From: Pseudomonas sp. HN11
GTDB lineage: Bacteria; Pseudomonadota; Gammaproteobacteria; Pseudomonadales; Pseudomonadaceae
Length of the DNA: 64,000 nt
Assembly (NCBI RefSeq): GCF_021390155.1
Contig: NZ_CP089985.1
Coordinates: forward strand, 5,095,001-5,159,000
Reading direction: 5' to 3'
A model generated the notes under the pieces. That model saw only the letters and a list, made by a program, of their open reading frames with translations, ran no database searches and was not told where the DNA came from. Positions 52,035 through 61,845 of this stretch are shown here, piece by piece (the stretch's first letter is position 1; each line of letters starts with the position of its first letter). A program made the translations under genes and the position numbers.

Positions 52035-52856
52035 ATGCCACGTCTTTTTAGTGTGTTGATGCTGTTGTGCCTTGCCTTTAATGCTCATGCCGATAGCTAC
52101 ATCACCCGCACCTTGAACAAGCCGGTGCCGGGTGGTGTTGCCGTGGTCGAACTAGGCCCCTCCGCCGCCCCGCCCAAAGCCACGTACCTGGGCAAGCCTG
52201 TGCTGGTGGTAAAAGAGGCGGACACCTGGCTGGCGATTGTCGGCATCCCGTTGACGGTCAAGCCCGGCAACGAACGCATCAGCAGCGGCGGGCGCAACCT
52301 GCCGTTTATCGTCGGCTACAAGAAGTACCCGGAGCAGCGCATCACCCTGAAAAACAAAAGCCAGGTGAACCCCGACCCGGCGCAGCTAAAACGCATCGAG
52401 GCGGAGCTGGCGGTACAGATCAAGGCTTACCGCAGTTTCAGCCCGAACCTGCCGAGCAACCTGGTGTTGGACAAACCGGTAAACGGGCCGCTGTCGAGCA
52501 AGTTTGGCGTGCGACGTTTCTTCAACGGTGAAGAGCGCAATCCGCATTCGGGCCTGGACTTTGCCGTGCCGGCCGGTACACCGATCAAGACACCGGCCAA
52601 CGGTAAAGTGATTCTGGTGGGCAACTACTTCTTCAACGGCAATACCGTGTTCGTCGACCACGGCCAGGGCTTTATCAGCATGTTCTGCCACATGTCGAAG
52701 ATCGACGTGAAAGTCGGTGACCAGCTCACGCGGGGCGCGGTGGTAGGTAAAGTCGGTGCCACGGGCCGCGCGACCGGGCCGCACATGCACTGGAACGTCA
52801 GCCTGAACGACGCACGGGTCGACCCGGCGATCTTTATTGGGGCGTTCCAACCCTGA
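52035..52856 (+). CDS. M23 family metallopeptidase (LytM domain), exported
   Basis: A 273-residue periplasmic protein. The signal peptide is MPRLFSVLMLLCLAFNAHA (cleavage near residue 19). A beta-rich N-terminal domain follows. The LytM/M23 domain (about 150-270) has NPHSGLDFAVPAGTPI with the first metal His and Asp, and TGRATGPHMHWNVSLN with the H-x-H pair. All metal ligands are present, so it is probably an active peptidoglycan endopeptidase. It is in an operon with xseA (three-base gap). A hairpin follows. Confidence 0.9.
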   Translation: MPRLFSVLMLLCLAFNAHADSYITRTLNKPVPGGVAVVELGPSAAPPKATYLGKPVLVVKEADTWLAIVGIPLTVKPGNERISSGGRNLPFIVGYKKYPEQRITLKNKSQVNPDPAQLKRIEAELAVQIKAYRSFSPNLPSNLVLDKPVNGPLSSKFGVRRFFNGEERNPHSGLDFAVPAGTPIKTPANGKVILVGNYFFNGNTVFVDHGQGFISMFCHMSKIDVKVGDQLTRGAVVGKVGATGRATGPHMHWNVSLNDARVDPAIFIGAFQP

Positions 52857-52865
52857 AACGCTCGA

Positions 52866-52895
52866 TTGCGCGCCTGATAATGGGCGCGCAATTAA
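52866..52895 (+). terminator. Hairpin after the xseA-M23 operon
   Basis: TTGCGCGCC and GGCGCGCAA around about eight bases, followed by TTAAAA. It is GC-rich and placed right after the M23 stop, but the U-run is poor, so termination efficiency is uncertain. Confidence 0.5.
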
Positions 52896-53013
52896 AACCA
52901 GCCCCAGACATATCCTCAAGCACAAAATCTCGCCTCCCACGCAAAAAGCAGAACTTCTCTCAATTTTTCGCGACTGCTTGCCATCTTTCACCCCGGCGGT
53001 TAGGGTTGGGCTT

Positions 53014-53091
53014 ATGAAAACCTCTCACACCCTCATTCAGCTCCGCCAGCACCGCAGCCTGTGCCTCGTCAGCGCACGACTGCCAGGCTGA
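53014..53091 (+). CDS. Possible leuA leader peptide
   Basis: A 25-residue open frame, [18 protein letters not shown] then VSARLPG, ending 89 bases before leuA. It has five leucines in 25 residues, two of them close together with Cys and Val. An AGGG sits upstream at loose spacing. A short stem (GGCCG/CGGCC) lies between it and leuA but has no U-run. Translation-dependent control of leuA is plausible; evidence from one sequence is limited. The rest of 52896-53180 shows no other gene. Confidence 0.45.
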   Translation: MKTSHTLIQLRQHRSLCLVSARLPG

Positions 53092-53180
53092 ATCGATCTG
53101 CCTCGTCTTTCAGTTTTATCCCTAAAAACAGTTCCACGGCAGGCCGCCTTTTCTCGGCCCCTACAACAAAGGATTTACCG

Positions 53181-54860
53181 ATGAGCATGCTCAAAGACCC
53201 GTCTTCGAAGTACCGCGCGTTCCCGACCATCGACATCCCGGACCGCACCTGGCCGTCCAAGACCATTACCGAAGCGCCGATCTGGTGCAGCTCCGACCTG
53301 CGCGATGGCAACCAGTCGCTGATCGAGCCGATGGACGCGGTGAAAAAGCTGCGTTTCTGGAAGACCCTGGTTGCGGTCGGCGTGAAGGAAATCGAAGCCT
53401 CGTTCCCAGCCGCCTCGCAAACCGACTTCGACTTCGTGCGCACCTTGATCGAAGACGGTCACATCCCCGAGGACACCACCATCCAGGTGCTGACCCAGGG
53501 CCGTGAAGACTTGATCGCACGCACCTTCGAATCCCTGCGCGGTGCCAAGAAGGCCATCGTGCACCTGTACAACGCCACGTCGCCGTCCTTCCGCCGCATC
53601 GTGTTCAACCAGGACAAGGACGGCATCAAGGCCATCGCGGTCAACGCGGCCAAGCTGTTCGTCAAGTACGCCGCCCAGCAGCCGGAAACCCAGTGGACCT
53701 TCGAATACTCCCCGGAGACTTTCAGCGCCACCGAGCTGGAGTTCGCCAAGGAAGTGTGTGACGCGGTGATCGAGGTGTGGAACCCGACGCCTGAGCACAA
53801 GATGATCCTCAACCTGCCCGCCACCGTTGAGTGCGCCACGCCGAACATCTATGCCGACCAGATCGAGTGGTTCGGTCGTCATATCAACCGTCGTGACAGC
53901 GTGATCATCAGCCTGCACACCCACAACGACCGTGGCACTGGCGTAGCCGCCACCGAGCTGGGCCTGATGGCCGGCGCCGACCGTGTCGAAGGCTGCCTGT
54001 TCGGCAACGGCGAGCGCACCGGCAACGTCGACCTGGTGACCGTGGCGCTGAACCTCTACACCCAGGGGGTTAACCCCGAACTGGACTTCTCCGATATCGA
54101 CGGCGTACGCAAGGTCGTCGAAGAGTGCAACCAGATCCAGGTGCACCCGCGTCACCCGTATGTGGGCGACCTGGTCCACACCGCGTTCTCCGGTTCCCAC
54201 CAGGATGCAATCCGCAAAGGCTTCGCCCAGCAGAAAGACGATGCCTTGTGGGAAGTGCCGTACTTGCCGATCGACCCGGCCGACATCGGCCGCAGCTACG
54301 AGGCGGTGATTCGCGTGAACAGCCAGTCGGGCAAAGGCGGCATCGCCTACCTGCTGGAGCAGGAATACGACATCAGCTTGCCGCGTCGTATGCAGATCGA
54401 GTTCAGCCAAGTGGTACAGGCCGAAACCGACCGCGTAGGCCTGGAGATGACAGCGCCGCAGATCTACGCCTTGCTGCAGCGTGAATACCTGCAAGCCAAC
54501 ACCCCGTACGCGCTGGTCAGCCATCGCCTGCAGGAAGAAAACGGTAACAGCTTTGTTGAGGTGGAAGTCTCCGGCAAGGGCCAGGGCGAAACCAACCTGC
54601 ACTGGAAAGGCAAAGGCAACGGCGCGCTGGAAGCGCTGGTAGCAGGCCTGCCGATCGGCGTGGAGATCATGAACTACAACGAACATGCGATCGGTGCGGG
54701 CACCAACGCCAAGGCTGCGGCCTATATTGAGCTGCGTGTGAACGGTGAGCGTCCGGTGCATGGCGTCGGTATTGATGAAAACATCACTACGGCAAGTTTC
54801 AAGGCGCTGTTCAGTGCGCTGAACCGCTCGTTGAGCCAGCAGGAAGCGAAAGCGGCGTAA
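53181..54860 (+). CDS. leuA: 2-isopropylmalate synthase
   Basis: A 559-residue enzyme condensing acetyl-CoA with 2-oxoisovalerate, the first step of leucine synthesis. The catalytic TIM barrel starts [18 protein letters not shown] (about 37-54), with [37 protein letters not shown] holding the metal-site histidines. The C-terminal LeuA regulatory domain (about 430-555) binds leucine. The length and type match the LeuA2-like form of Pseudomonas. AAAGGA before the ATG at 53181 sets the start; the frame opens earlier at 53061. A strong terminator follows. Confidence 0.96.
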   Translation: MSMLKDPSSKYRAFPTIDIPDRTWPSKTITEAPIWCSSDLRDGNQSLIEPMDAVKKLRFWKTLVAVGVKEIEASFPAASQTDFDFVRTLIEDGHIPEDTTIQVLTQGREDLIARTFESLRGAKKAIVHLYNATSPSFRRIVFNQDKDGIKAIAVNAAKLFVKYAAQQPETQWTFEYSPETFSATELEFAKEVCDAVIEVWNPTPEHKMILNLPATVECATPNIYADQIEWFGRHINRRDSVIISLHTHNDRGTGVAATELGLMAGADRVEGCLFGNGERTGNVDLVTVALNLYTQGVNPELDFSDIDGVRKVVEECNQIQVHPRHPYVGDLVHTAFSGSHQDAIRKGFAQQKDDALWEVPYLPIDPADIGRSYEAVIRVNSQSGKGGIAYLLEQEYDISLPRRMQIEFSQVVQAETDRVGLEMTAPQIYALLQREYLQANTPYALVSHRLQEENGNSFVEVEVSGKGQGETNLHWKGKGNGALEALVAGLPIGVEIMNYNEHAIGAGTNAKAAAYIELRVNGERPVHGVGIDENITTASFKALFSALNRSLSQQEAKAA

Positions 54861-54878
54861 GCCGGTTCGTAGGAATGC

Positions 54879-54914
54879 AAAAGGCCCCTGGGTGAAAACT
54901 CAGGGGCCTTTTTG
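54879..54914 (+). terminator. Rho-independent terminator of leuA
   Basis: AAAAGGCCCCTG and CAGGGGCCTTTTT around GGTGAAAACT: a ten-base-pair stem with a five-base T-run, 20 bases after the leuA stop. Confidence 0.92.
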
Positions 54915-54954
54915 TTGGCTATGTCAGATTTGTGTTGCCCGCGATGGCGGTCGG

Positions 54955-55746
54955 TCAGACAAACTGAAAGCTATCGGCATCCAGATTGGCCGGAAATCGG
55001 GTGCGATACGCGGCCAATTCCGCTGCATCCAGGTTCACCTGAAACACCCCATCCGCTTCACCCGCACTCAGCAAAGTCTCACCCTGGAAATCCAATACCT
55101 GGCTGTCCCCGGTGTAGGCAAAGCCCTTCCCATCCGTGCCCACTCGATTCACTGCCGCCACATAACACAGATTCTCAATAGCCCGCGCCGGCAGCAGACG
55201 GTTCCAGTGTGAACGCCGCGCACCCGGCCAGTTGGCGGTATACAGCAGCAGGTCGGTATCCTGAGCGTCGCGGCTCCACACCGGGAAGCGCAGGTCGTAG
55301 CAAATCAATGGGCGAATACGCCAACCCTTCAATTGGAACTGCACCTGGCGTTCGCCCGGCGTGTAGTGATTGTGTTCACCCGCCATGCGGAACAGATGGC
55401 GCTTGTCGTAATGCAACACTTCTCCATCCGGCCGCGCCCACAACAAGCGGTTGCGGTGGCTGCCGTCGGCGTCCTGGATGATCACACTGCCGGTAATTAC
55501 CGCGTTGTACTTCGCCGCCTGGGCCTGGAGCCAATGATGGGTCGGGCCGTTTTCAGGCTCAGCAAGGTTGTGTGATTCCATCGAGAAGCCGGTGGTGAAC
55601 ATCTCTGGCAACACAATCAGATCGGCGCCTTTGGCCTGTTCCAATAGCATCTCGAAATGTTCGAGGTTGGCCTGGCGGTCATGCCAGGCCAGGCTGGTCT
55701 GGACCAGGGCAATGTTCAGGTTCTGCAGTGCACTCAGATCACGCAT
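54955..55746 (-). CDS. Omega-amidase (YafV-type carbon-nitrogen hydrolase)
   Basis: A 263-residue nitrilase-superfamily enzyme hydrolysing the amide of 2-oxoglutaramate or 2-oxosuccinamate. The catalytic triad is visible: Glu in LIVLPEMFTTGFSME, Lys in YDKRHLFRMAGE and Cys in RPLICYDLRFPVW. Its start overlaps the end of the aminotransferase gene by 13 bases. The pair fits a glutamine-transaminase/omega-amidase route, where a glutamine-dependent transamination is pulled forward by removing the ketoamide. Assignment to YafV type is by sequence and neighbour. Confidence 0.9.
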   Translation of the reverse strand: MRDLSALQNLNIALVQTSLAWHDRQANLEHFEMLLEQAKGADLIVLPEMFTTGFSMESHNLAEPENGPTHHWLQAQAAKYNAVITGSVIIQDADGSHRNRLLWARPDGEVLHYDKRHLFRMAGEHNHYTPGERQVQFQLKGWRIRPLICYDLRFPVWSRDAQDTDLLLYTANWPGARRSHWNRLLPARAIENLCYVAAVNRVGTDGKGFAYTGDSQVLDFQGETLLSAGEADGVFQVNLDAAELAAYRTRFPANLDADSFQFV

Positions 55747-56882
55747 AGTTTTTCAGCCGCTTGACGCAGCGTTTCCTCGCGTTTGGCAAAGCACAGGCGC
55801 ACCAGGCGCTGGCCTTGGGGTGGAGTCTGGTAGAACACCGAGACCGGGATGGTGGCGACACCGTGCTCACGGGTCATCCACAGAGACATGGCCACGTCAT
55901 CCAGGTCCGGGCGGATCTGTGAATAATCCACCAGTTGGAAGTAGGTGCCGGTGACGCGGGTAAAGCTGAAATGCGATGGCGCCAGCAAGTCGCAGAACAA
56001 GTCACGCTTGGCTTGGTAAAAAGCTGGCAGCTCCTCGACATGCTCCGGGTGTTCGGCCATGAAATCGGCCAACGCGTACTGCAACGGGGTGACGCCGCAG
56101 AAGTTGACGTATTGATGCACCTTGCGCAGTTCGGCCGTCAGGGCCGGTGGCGCAACGACGTAACCGGTTTTCCAGCCGGTGACGTGGTAGGTCTTGCCGA
56201 AGGAACTGACCACGAAGGCGCGCTGATAAAGCTCCTCATGGGCCAGTACACTGACGTGGGGCACGCCATCAAATACCAGGTGCTCGTAAACCTCGTCGCT
56301 GACCAGGTAGATATCGCGGTCACGGATCAATGCCGCTAACAGATCAAGCTCGGCGCGACTGATCAGCGCGCCCGTCGGGTTGTGCGGTGTGTTGAGGATG
56401 ATCATGCGCGTACGCGGCGACAGCGCCGCCTGGATCTTCTCGAAGTCGAGGGCAAAGCCATCCAGGCTCAGTTGCACGTGCACGCAACGGCCACCGGCCA
56501 GCTCGACCGAGGGCTCATAGCTGTCGTAGCACGGATCGAACACGATGACTTCATCGCCATTACGAATCACCGCCTGTACCGCACAGAAGATCGCCTCGGT
56601 GGCACCAGGGGTGATGGTCACTTCACTGTCGGCATTGACCGTAGCGCCATAGCTGCGGGCGATCTTGGCCACCACCTGCTGACGCAGCACCGGCAGGCCA
56701 GTCATGGGCGCATATTGGTTGTGACCGAGGGCGATATGTTTGCCCACCGCATCGAGCAAACCCTGGGGGCCATTGAAGTCCGGGAAGCCCTGAGAAAGGT
56801 TGAGTGCGCCGGTTTCGGCAGCGAGTTGCGACATGGTGGTAAAAATGGTCGTGCCGACATTCGGCAGCTTGCTGGTGATCAT
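55734..56882 (-). CDS. PLP-dependent aminotransferase (YbdL/MtnE-like, class I)
   Basis: A 382-residue class I aminotransferase. Motifs are LNLSQGFPDFNGPQGLLDAVG near the N terminus, VTITPGATEAIFCAVQAV, ILNTPHNPTGALISRAEL and the PLP lysine in VVSSFGKTYHVTGWKTGYV. It resembles E. coli YbdL, a methionine/aromatic aminotransferase that prefers glutamine-type partners. It is upstream of and overlaps the omega-amidase gene, supporting a role in methionine salvage (transamination of the keto acid KMTB) or general glutamine transamination. It is divergent from the delta-60-repeat gene. Confidence 0.9.
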   Translation of the reverse strand: MITSKLPNVGTTIFTTMSQLAAETGALNLSQGFPDFNGPQGLLDAVGKHIALGHNQYAPMTGLPVLRQQVVAKIARSYGATVNADSEVTITPGATEAIFCAVQAVIRNGDEVIVFDPCYDSYEPSVELAGGRCVHVQLSLDGFALDFEKIQAALSPRTRMIILNTPHNPTGALISRAELDLLAALIRDRDIYLVSDEVYEHLVFDGVPHVSVLAHEELYQRAFVVSSFGKTYHVTGWKTGYVVAPPALTAELRKVHQYVNFCGVTPLQYALADFMAEHPEHVEELPAFYQAKRDLFCDLLAPSHFSFTRVTGTYFQLVDYSQIRPDLDDVAMSLWMTREHGVATIPVSVFYQTPPQGQRLVRLCFAKREETLRQAAEKLCVI

Positions 56883-57119
56883 GGGAACCCCTGCTGAACA
56901 CCCGGCGCTACGGCGGCGCGGGAGGGACCGAGGATAGCCGATTCAATAGTGAGAAAAAACAACTGCACGACGCGATCTACTCACTGATTTATTACGCGCG
57001 CCGGCTGCCGCTTAACTGACGAGTGGCCAAAATGATCAGGCGTACCTGTTAGTTTTCACAGTAGCTGGAACTCCCAGACAAGAGTCAAATCAAGGAAAGC
57101 GACCTACGAGGAGTACAGC

Positions 57120-58325
57120 ATGGCGACTAACAATCCAGGTGATCTTGATCACACGTTCGGTACTGAGGGGCTTGCGCATATTACTCAGCCGGGTAAGTCA
57201 TTTTTTCAAGTCCACGGTGTGACGCTAACAAAGGCGGGAAAACTGCTTACTCCCGGGAGTTATACCGATGATACAGGGAAGCACATATATTATTCGCTGG
57301 GACGAAGAACACACCTCGGACATCCCGACAACTTCGGCGAGGGCGACTCTGTATCAGGTCGATTTACAGAAGACGCAAGCCTATCTTCCATGGGTCAGAA
57401 GGCCTTTGAATTGGAAAATTCCCGGATATTATTGTCAGGTCGCTTCATCGACGGCACTACATCAGTACTGGCGGCATTTGCCCGTTTTGACATCAACGGC
57501 AACCCGGACCACAGTTTCGGCGAAAACGGTCGCTATGTAGCACGCTCACCTTTAATCCCAGAGTACGGCAGCGCACATGACCCTTATACCGATGCCTGCA
57601 TTCAATCTCATCAATACCTCTTGAGCATCAATCCATACGTCACTCACCATAACGTAACAACTGTTATGGTACGAAGCACACATGACGGAAGGCGTGACGC
57701 CACGTTCAATAATAATCAAGAGTATGTCGACACTCGTCAGTACGCCGACGAGCAGATACGTTTATCGTCAATCGCCACCCAGCACGATGACAAGATCGTA
57801 ACCTGTGGTTATACCGAGGACCGTGTAGGGATCCGTAGAGGCATTATTTTACGCTACGAAAAAGATGGACTGGCGGATTCAGCGTTTACCTTTCGTAGAG
57901 AAGGCTGGAAACCTGAACATATCATTGTCGTTAACGAACGTATCTTGTGTTGCGGCTCAACAGGCTCAGGGGAAGCCTTACTGTTTGAACTTGATACTGA
58001 GGGCAACCTGCAGGGTGAACCCAGCATAACACCCATTAATTTAAGTAACCGATGGACAAAAATGGCCTGGCAGGATAATAAACTAGTTCTAATTGGTGAA
58101 AGAAAAAGTGCGTTCGGATCACAACTTGTTGTTGCTCGCTTCAATAACGATAGAACCCTAGACAGATCTTTCGGCACAGGCGGCTACGCATCAATAGACT
58201 ACGGAGCATCGGAGAGCGCTCCGATTGATGTCACTTACGACACACAGAAAGGTATTGTCATACTGGCTTCTGCCAAAGCAAATATTGGCGACAGCCAATA
58301 TTACCTGGCTCGTCTTTTTTCATAA
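57120..58325 (+). CDS. Delta-60 repeat domain protein, uncharacterised
   Basis: A 401-residue protein with repeated motifs of the delta-60 type: LDHTFGTEGLAHI (about 8), PDHSFGENGRYV (about 130) and LDRSFGTGGYAS (about 355). Weaker copies such as RDATFNNNQEYVD and ADSAFTFRREGW lie between. Such repeats form beta-propeller-like surfaces. No signal peptide, membrane span or catalytic motif is visible. AGGAG precedes the ATG at good spacing. The gene uses more A/T-ending codons than its neighbours and has AT-rich flanks, suggesting acquisition. It is alone between the divergent aminotransferase gene and convergent der. Confidence 0.75.
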   Translation: MATNNPGDLDHTFGTEGLAHITQPGKSFFQVHGVTLTKAGKLLTPGSYTDDTGKHIYYSLGRRTHLGHPDNFGEGDSVSGRFTEDASLSSMGQKAFELENSRILLSGRFIDGTTSVLAAFARFDINGNPDHSFGENGRYVARSPLIPEYGSAHDPYTDACIQSHQYLLSINPYVTHHNVTTVMVRSTHDGRRDATFNNNQEYVDTRQYADEQIRLSSIATQHDDKIVTCGYTEDRVGIRRGIILRYEKDGLADSAFTFRREGWKPEHIIVVNERILCCGSTGSGEALLFELDTEGNLQGEPSITPINLSNRWTKMAWQDNKLVLIGERKSAFGSQLVVARFNNDRTLDRSFGTGGYASIDYGASESAPIDVTYDTQKGIVILASAKANIGDSQYYLARLFS

Positions 58326-58340
58326 CCAACGCTGAATACA

Positions 58341-58363
58341 AATGGGCGCCCAAGGCGCCCATT
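58341..58363. terminator. Bidirectional hairpin between the delta-60 gene and der
   Basis: AATGGGCGCC and GGCGCCCATT form a perfect ten-base-pair stem around CAA, 15 bases after the delta-60-repeat gene stop and 50 bases after the der stop on the other strand. Confidence 0.65.
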
Positions 58364-58412
58364 TATAAGTTGCGCGGCCGGCGACTGATGAACGCCACCC
58401 GCCTGATACGGA

Positions 58413-59882
58413 TCAGCGCTTGTCGCGGCGCTTCTTGTCGGCCTTCTTGTGGTGAGTCATCAAACGACGCTTCTTGTTCACCTGACGGTCAGTCAGTGTG
58501 TTCTTGTTGCCTTCGTACGGGTTCTCGCCACCCTTGAACTCGATACGGATCGGCGTACCGACCAGTTTCAAGACACGGCGGTAGGTGTTTTCCAGGTAAC
58601 GCACATAGGACTTCGGCACCTTCTCGATCTGGTTACCGTGGATCACGATAATCGGCGGGTTGGCACCACCCAAGTGGGCGTAACGCAGTTTGATCCGACG
58701 GTTGTTGACCATCGGCGGCGCGTGCTCGCCAACCGCATCTTCCAGGATCTGGGTAAGGCGGTTGGTCGGCCAGCGGGTGACCGCAGACTTGAACGAGTTC
58801 TGGACGGACGCGTAGAGGTTGCCCACGCCAGTGCCGTGCAGTGCCGAGATAAAGTGGATATCGGCGAACTCGACGAAGAACAGGCGGCGTTGCAGCTCGA
58901 TCTTGACGAAATCGCGCTCGCTCGGCGTCATGCCGTCCCACTTGTTGATCGCGATCACCAGTGCCCGACCGGCCTCCAGGGCAAAGCCCAGCAGGTTGAG
59001 GTCGTGGTCCACCACGCCTTCGCGGGCGTCCATCACGAAGATCACCACGTTGGCGTCTTTGATCGCCTGCAGGGTTTTCACCACCGAGAACTTTTCAACT
59101 TCCTCATGGATCTTGCCGCGCTTGCGCACACCGGCCGTGTCGATCAGCGTGTACTTTTCCTCGTTACGTTCGAACGGGATGTAGATGCTGTCGCGGGTGG
59201 TGCCGGGTTGGTCGTAGACGATGACCCGGTCTTCACCGAGCATGCGGTTGACCAGGGTCGACTTGCCGACGTTCGGACGGCCGATGATGGCGATCTTGAT
59301 ACCGTCTTTTTCACTTGGGCCAGGAATGCGCTTGGCTTCCTCGCCTTCGGCAACGATTTCCTCTTCGCCCTCTTCTTCCTCGATATCATCCTTGGGGAAA
59401 TCGCGCAGGGCAATTTCCAGCATCTGGGTGATACCGCGACCATGGGCACCGGCGACCGGGATCGCGTCGCCCAGGCCCATCGGGCTGAATTCGGCACGGG
59501 CCGCTTCAGGATCGATATTGTCGATCTTGTTCGCGACCAGATAGGAACGCTTGTTGCGCTTGCGCAGGTGCTCGCCAATCATCTGGTCGGCAGCGGTGTA
59601 GCCCGCACGGGCGTCCACCAGGAACAACACGACGTCGGCTTCTTCGATGGCCAGCAGCGACTGCTCGGCCATCTTTTCGTCCATGCCATGCTCGTCACCG
59701 GAAATACCACCGGTGTCGACAATAATGTAGGAGCGCCCTTGCCACTTTGCCTCACCGTATTGGCGATCACGGGTCAGACCGGACAAGTCGCCGACGATGG
59801 CGTCGCGAGTCCTGGTCAGGCGGTTGAACAAGGTGGACTTGCCGACGTTAGGTCGGCCCACCAGGGCGATTACGGGAACCAT
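58413..59882 (-). CDS. der: Ribosome biogenesis GTPase Der (EngA)
   Basis: A 489-residue protein with tandem GTPase domains needed for 50S maturation. The first domain has [19 protein letters not shown] and NKIDN. The second has [24 protein letters not shown] and NKWDGM. An acidic linker ([11 protein letters not shown]) separates them. The KH-like C-terminal domain ends in a Lys/Arg-rich tail ([20 protein letters not shown]). The ATG at 59882 ([11 protein letters not shown]) is the standard start; the frame opens four codons earlier. It is the last gene of the ispG-hisS-yfgM-bamB-der cluster, separated from bamB by two hairpins. Confidence 0.97.
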   Translation of the reverse strand: MVPVIALVGRPNVGKSTLFNRLTRTRDAIVGDLSGLTRDRQYGEAKWQGRSYIIVDTGGISGDEHGMDEKMAEQSLLAIEEADVVLFLVDARAGYTAADQMIGEHLRKRNKRSYLVANKIDNIDPEAARAEFSPMGLGDAIPVAGAHGRGITQMLEIALRDFPKDDIEEEEGEEEIVAEGEEAKRIPGPSEKDGIKIAIIGRPNVGKSTLVNRMLGEDRVIVYDQPGTTRDSIYIPFERNEEKYTLIDTAGVRKRGKIHEEVEKFSVVKTLQAIKDANVVIFVMDAREGVVDHDLNLLGFALEAGRALVIAINKWDGMTPSERDFVKIELQRRLFFVEFADIHFISALHGTGVGNLYASVQNSFKSAVTRWPTNRLTQILEDAVGEHAPPMVNNRRIKLRYAHLGGANPPIIVIHGNQIEKVPKSYVRYLENTYRRVLKLVGTPIRIEFKGGENPYEGNKNTLTDRQVNKKRRLMTHHKKADKKRRDKR

Positions 59883-59914
59883 GCGGCTCTCCACTTCGTT
59901 ATTTCAGAAAATAC

Positions 59915-59988
59915 AAAAGCCGCTGCAAGGCAGCGGCTGGTGCTCGGGGCAGCATAATCAAATGCCGCATGCCCCGCCGAAGCGGGGC
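59915..59988 (-). terminator. Two hairpins between bamB and der
   Basis: GCCCCGC/GCGGGGC (59971-59988) comes first on the minus strand. AGCCGCTG/CAGCGGCT (59918-59938) follows, with TTTTGTATTTT after it. The second is a good rho-independent terminator, so der probably has some transcription of its own. Confidence 0.7.
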
Positions 59989-60018
59989 CGCCTGGGAGTT
60001 TTACCCCAAGCATAGTTC

Positions 60019-61170
60019 TTACTTGATGGTCAGGGCTTCCAGCTTGCCGCTGTTGCCATACACATAAAGCATGTTACCCACCACCAGCGGACGCGCACGC
60101 AGGCCGTCGCTGTCGATACGCTCGCGACCCACGAAGCGACCGTCCACCTGGCTCAGCAGGTGCAGGTAGCCTTCGAAGTCACCCACGGCGACGTAGCTGG
60201 AAAACACTTCCGGTGCCGACAGTTGACGGCGAGCCAGGGAGTCGTTGCTCCACAGCGCGGTAGTGGAACGTTCGTCGACACTTTCAACGGTGCCGGACGC
60301 CAGGCTCACGTAGACGCTGCCAAACCCTTGGGCGACACCGGCGTAGCTGGAAGCATCACGCTGCCAGTTCACACGGCCGCTCTGCAGGTCCAATGCCGCA
60401 ACACGGCCCTGGTAGGTAGCGACGTAGAGGGTTTCACCGGACAGCAGCAGGCCGCCGTCGATGTCCACTACGCGGTCCAGCTCGGAACGACCTTGCGGGA
60501 TGGCCACCCGGGTTTCCCAGGCCGGCACGCCGTTCTGGGTATCCAGGGCGACCACTTTACCGGTCGACAGGCCTGCAACGGCCAGATTGTTGGTCACAAT
60601 CGGACCACTGGTACCGCGCAACGTCAGCACCGCTGGGGTGCTGTCGTACAACCAACGCTGTTCGCCGGTGCTGGCGTCAAGGCCGATCACACGGTCGTCC
60701 TGGGTCTGCACCACAACGATATCGCCGTTGGTGGCGGGCGGTGCGAGGACTTCACTGGTCACCCGAGCGCGCCATTTCTCTTCACCGGTGCTGGAATCCA
60801 GGGCCACGACTTCGCCCTTGAGCGTGCCAAGCAAGACCATGCCGTAACCCACGCCGACGGCACCGGATACCGGTATTTCGAGGTCTTTCTTCCACTTCAC
60901 GTCACCGTTCATGCGATCCATGGAGATCACCACGCCAGTCACGTCAGCAGCCACAATGCTGTCACCGTCGATCGCCGGTACCAGCATGTTGTAGGTTTCA
61001 CCCTGGCCATCACCGATGGAGCGGCTCCACTGCTTTTGCAGCACCACTTCTTCCTTGAAGCTGGTCAGCTCCGCAGGCGGCAGTTCTTTCTTACTGTTGC
61101 TGCTGCAACCCGCGGCCAGAACGGCCAGAGCCAGCAATGCTGCATGTTTCCAACGGATCACGTCACGCAT
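60019..61170 (-). CDS. bamB: Outer membrane assembly lipoprotein BamB
   Basis: A 383-residue lipoprotein of the BAM complex that scaffolds BamA. The lipobox is LAAGC with C22. The rest is an eight-bladed PQQ-type beta-propeller with recurrent blade ends: GDVKWKKDL, GEEKWRARV, GEQRWLYDS, GVPAWETRV and GRVNWQRDA. Its start overlaps the end of yfgM by eight bases, so the two are co-translated. The frame opens earlier at 61260, but the ATG at 61170 begins the lipoprotein signal. Confidence 0.96.
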   Translation of the reverse strand: MRDVIRWKHAALLALAVLAAGCSSNSKKELPPAELTSFKEEVVLQKQWSRSIGDGQGETYNMLVPAIDGDSIVAADVTGVVISMDRMNGDVKWKKDLEIPVSGAVGVGYGMVLLGTLKGEVVALDSSTGEEKWRARVTSEVLAPPATNGDIVVVQTQDDRVIGLDASTGEQRWLYDSTPAVLTLRGTSGPIVTNNLAVAGLSTGKVVALDTQNGVPAWETRVAIPQGRSELDRVVDIDGGLLLSGETLYVATYQGRVAALDLQSGRVNWQRDASSYAGVAQGFGSVYVSLASGTVESVDERSTTALWSNDSLARRQLSAPEVFSSYVAVGDFEGYLHLLSQVDGRFVGRERIDSDGLRARPLVVGNMLYVYGNSGKLEALTIK

Positions 61171-61804
61171 CCCCTTTGGCCAAGTCGTCCAGCTTGATTT
61201 GTAAGCCACCGACCGCCGCTTCATCAGACAGCGCCGCCTTGGCTTTTTGGTACGCAGCATTGGCTTCGTCGGTACGACCCAATTGGACCAACAGGTCGCC
61301 CTTGAGCTCTTCGCGAGTGGCTACAAATGCCTTGTCAGCATCGCCGTCGAGCAGTTTGAGTGCTTCGTCAGCCTTGTTCTGTGCCGCCAGTACCTGAGCC
61401 AGGCGCTGACGTGCGATTTCACCCAGGGTCGGGTTGGTCGGCTTGTCGGCGATGGCCTTCAGTTCAGCGGCTGCGTCGTCCAGCTTGCCGGTGTCGACCG
61501 CGACTTTCGCGACGAACAGGCTGCCGTATTGGGCGTAGGTGCTACCGCCAAATTCGTTTTTCAGCTTGCCGGCCAGGTCCGCAACCTGCGCAGGGTCCGG
61601 CTTGCCGTCCGGCGTCAGGGTGGTTTCCAGCAATTGCTGATAGAGGATCGAGGCGCCTTGGGACTGGTTAGCCTGATACTTGGTCCAGGCTTGCCAGCCG
61701 AACACCACCACTAAAGCCAGCAGACCGCCAGTAACCAGGGGCTTGCCGTTACGCTGCCACCAGTCCTTGAACTCGGCCAGTTGATCATCATCAGAACTCG
61801 ACAC
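61163..61804 (-). CDS. yfgM: YfgM family protein, ancillary SecYEG subunit
   Basis: A 213-residue inner-membrane protein. The cytoplasmic N terminus is DDDQLAEFKDWWQRNGK, one membrane span follows (LVTGGLLALVVVFGWQAW, about 20-37), then a periplasmic TPR-like domain (AKVAVDTGKLDDAAAELKAI and RLAQVLAAQNKADEALKLL). It associates with PpiD and the Sec translocon. The start is GTG at 61802-61804 with AAGGAG seven bases before it. It lies between hisS (41 bases) and bamB (overlap), the conserved order. Confidence 0.93.
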   Translation of the reverse strand: MSSSDDDQLAEFKDWWQRNGKPLVTGGLLALVVVFGWQAWTKYQANQSQGASILYQQLLETTLTPDGKPDPAQVADLAGKLKNEFGGSTYAQYGSLFVAKVAVDTGKLDDAAAELKAIADKPTNPTLGEIARQRLAQVLAAQNKADEALKLLDGDADKAFVATREELKGDLLVQLGRTDEANAAYQKAKAALSDEAAVGGLQIKLDDLAKGDA

Positions 61805-61845
61805 CCCAATACTCCTTAATCGCTAAATTCGGCTGTTCGACAGCT

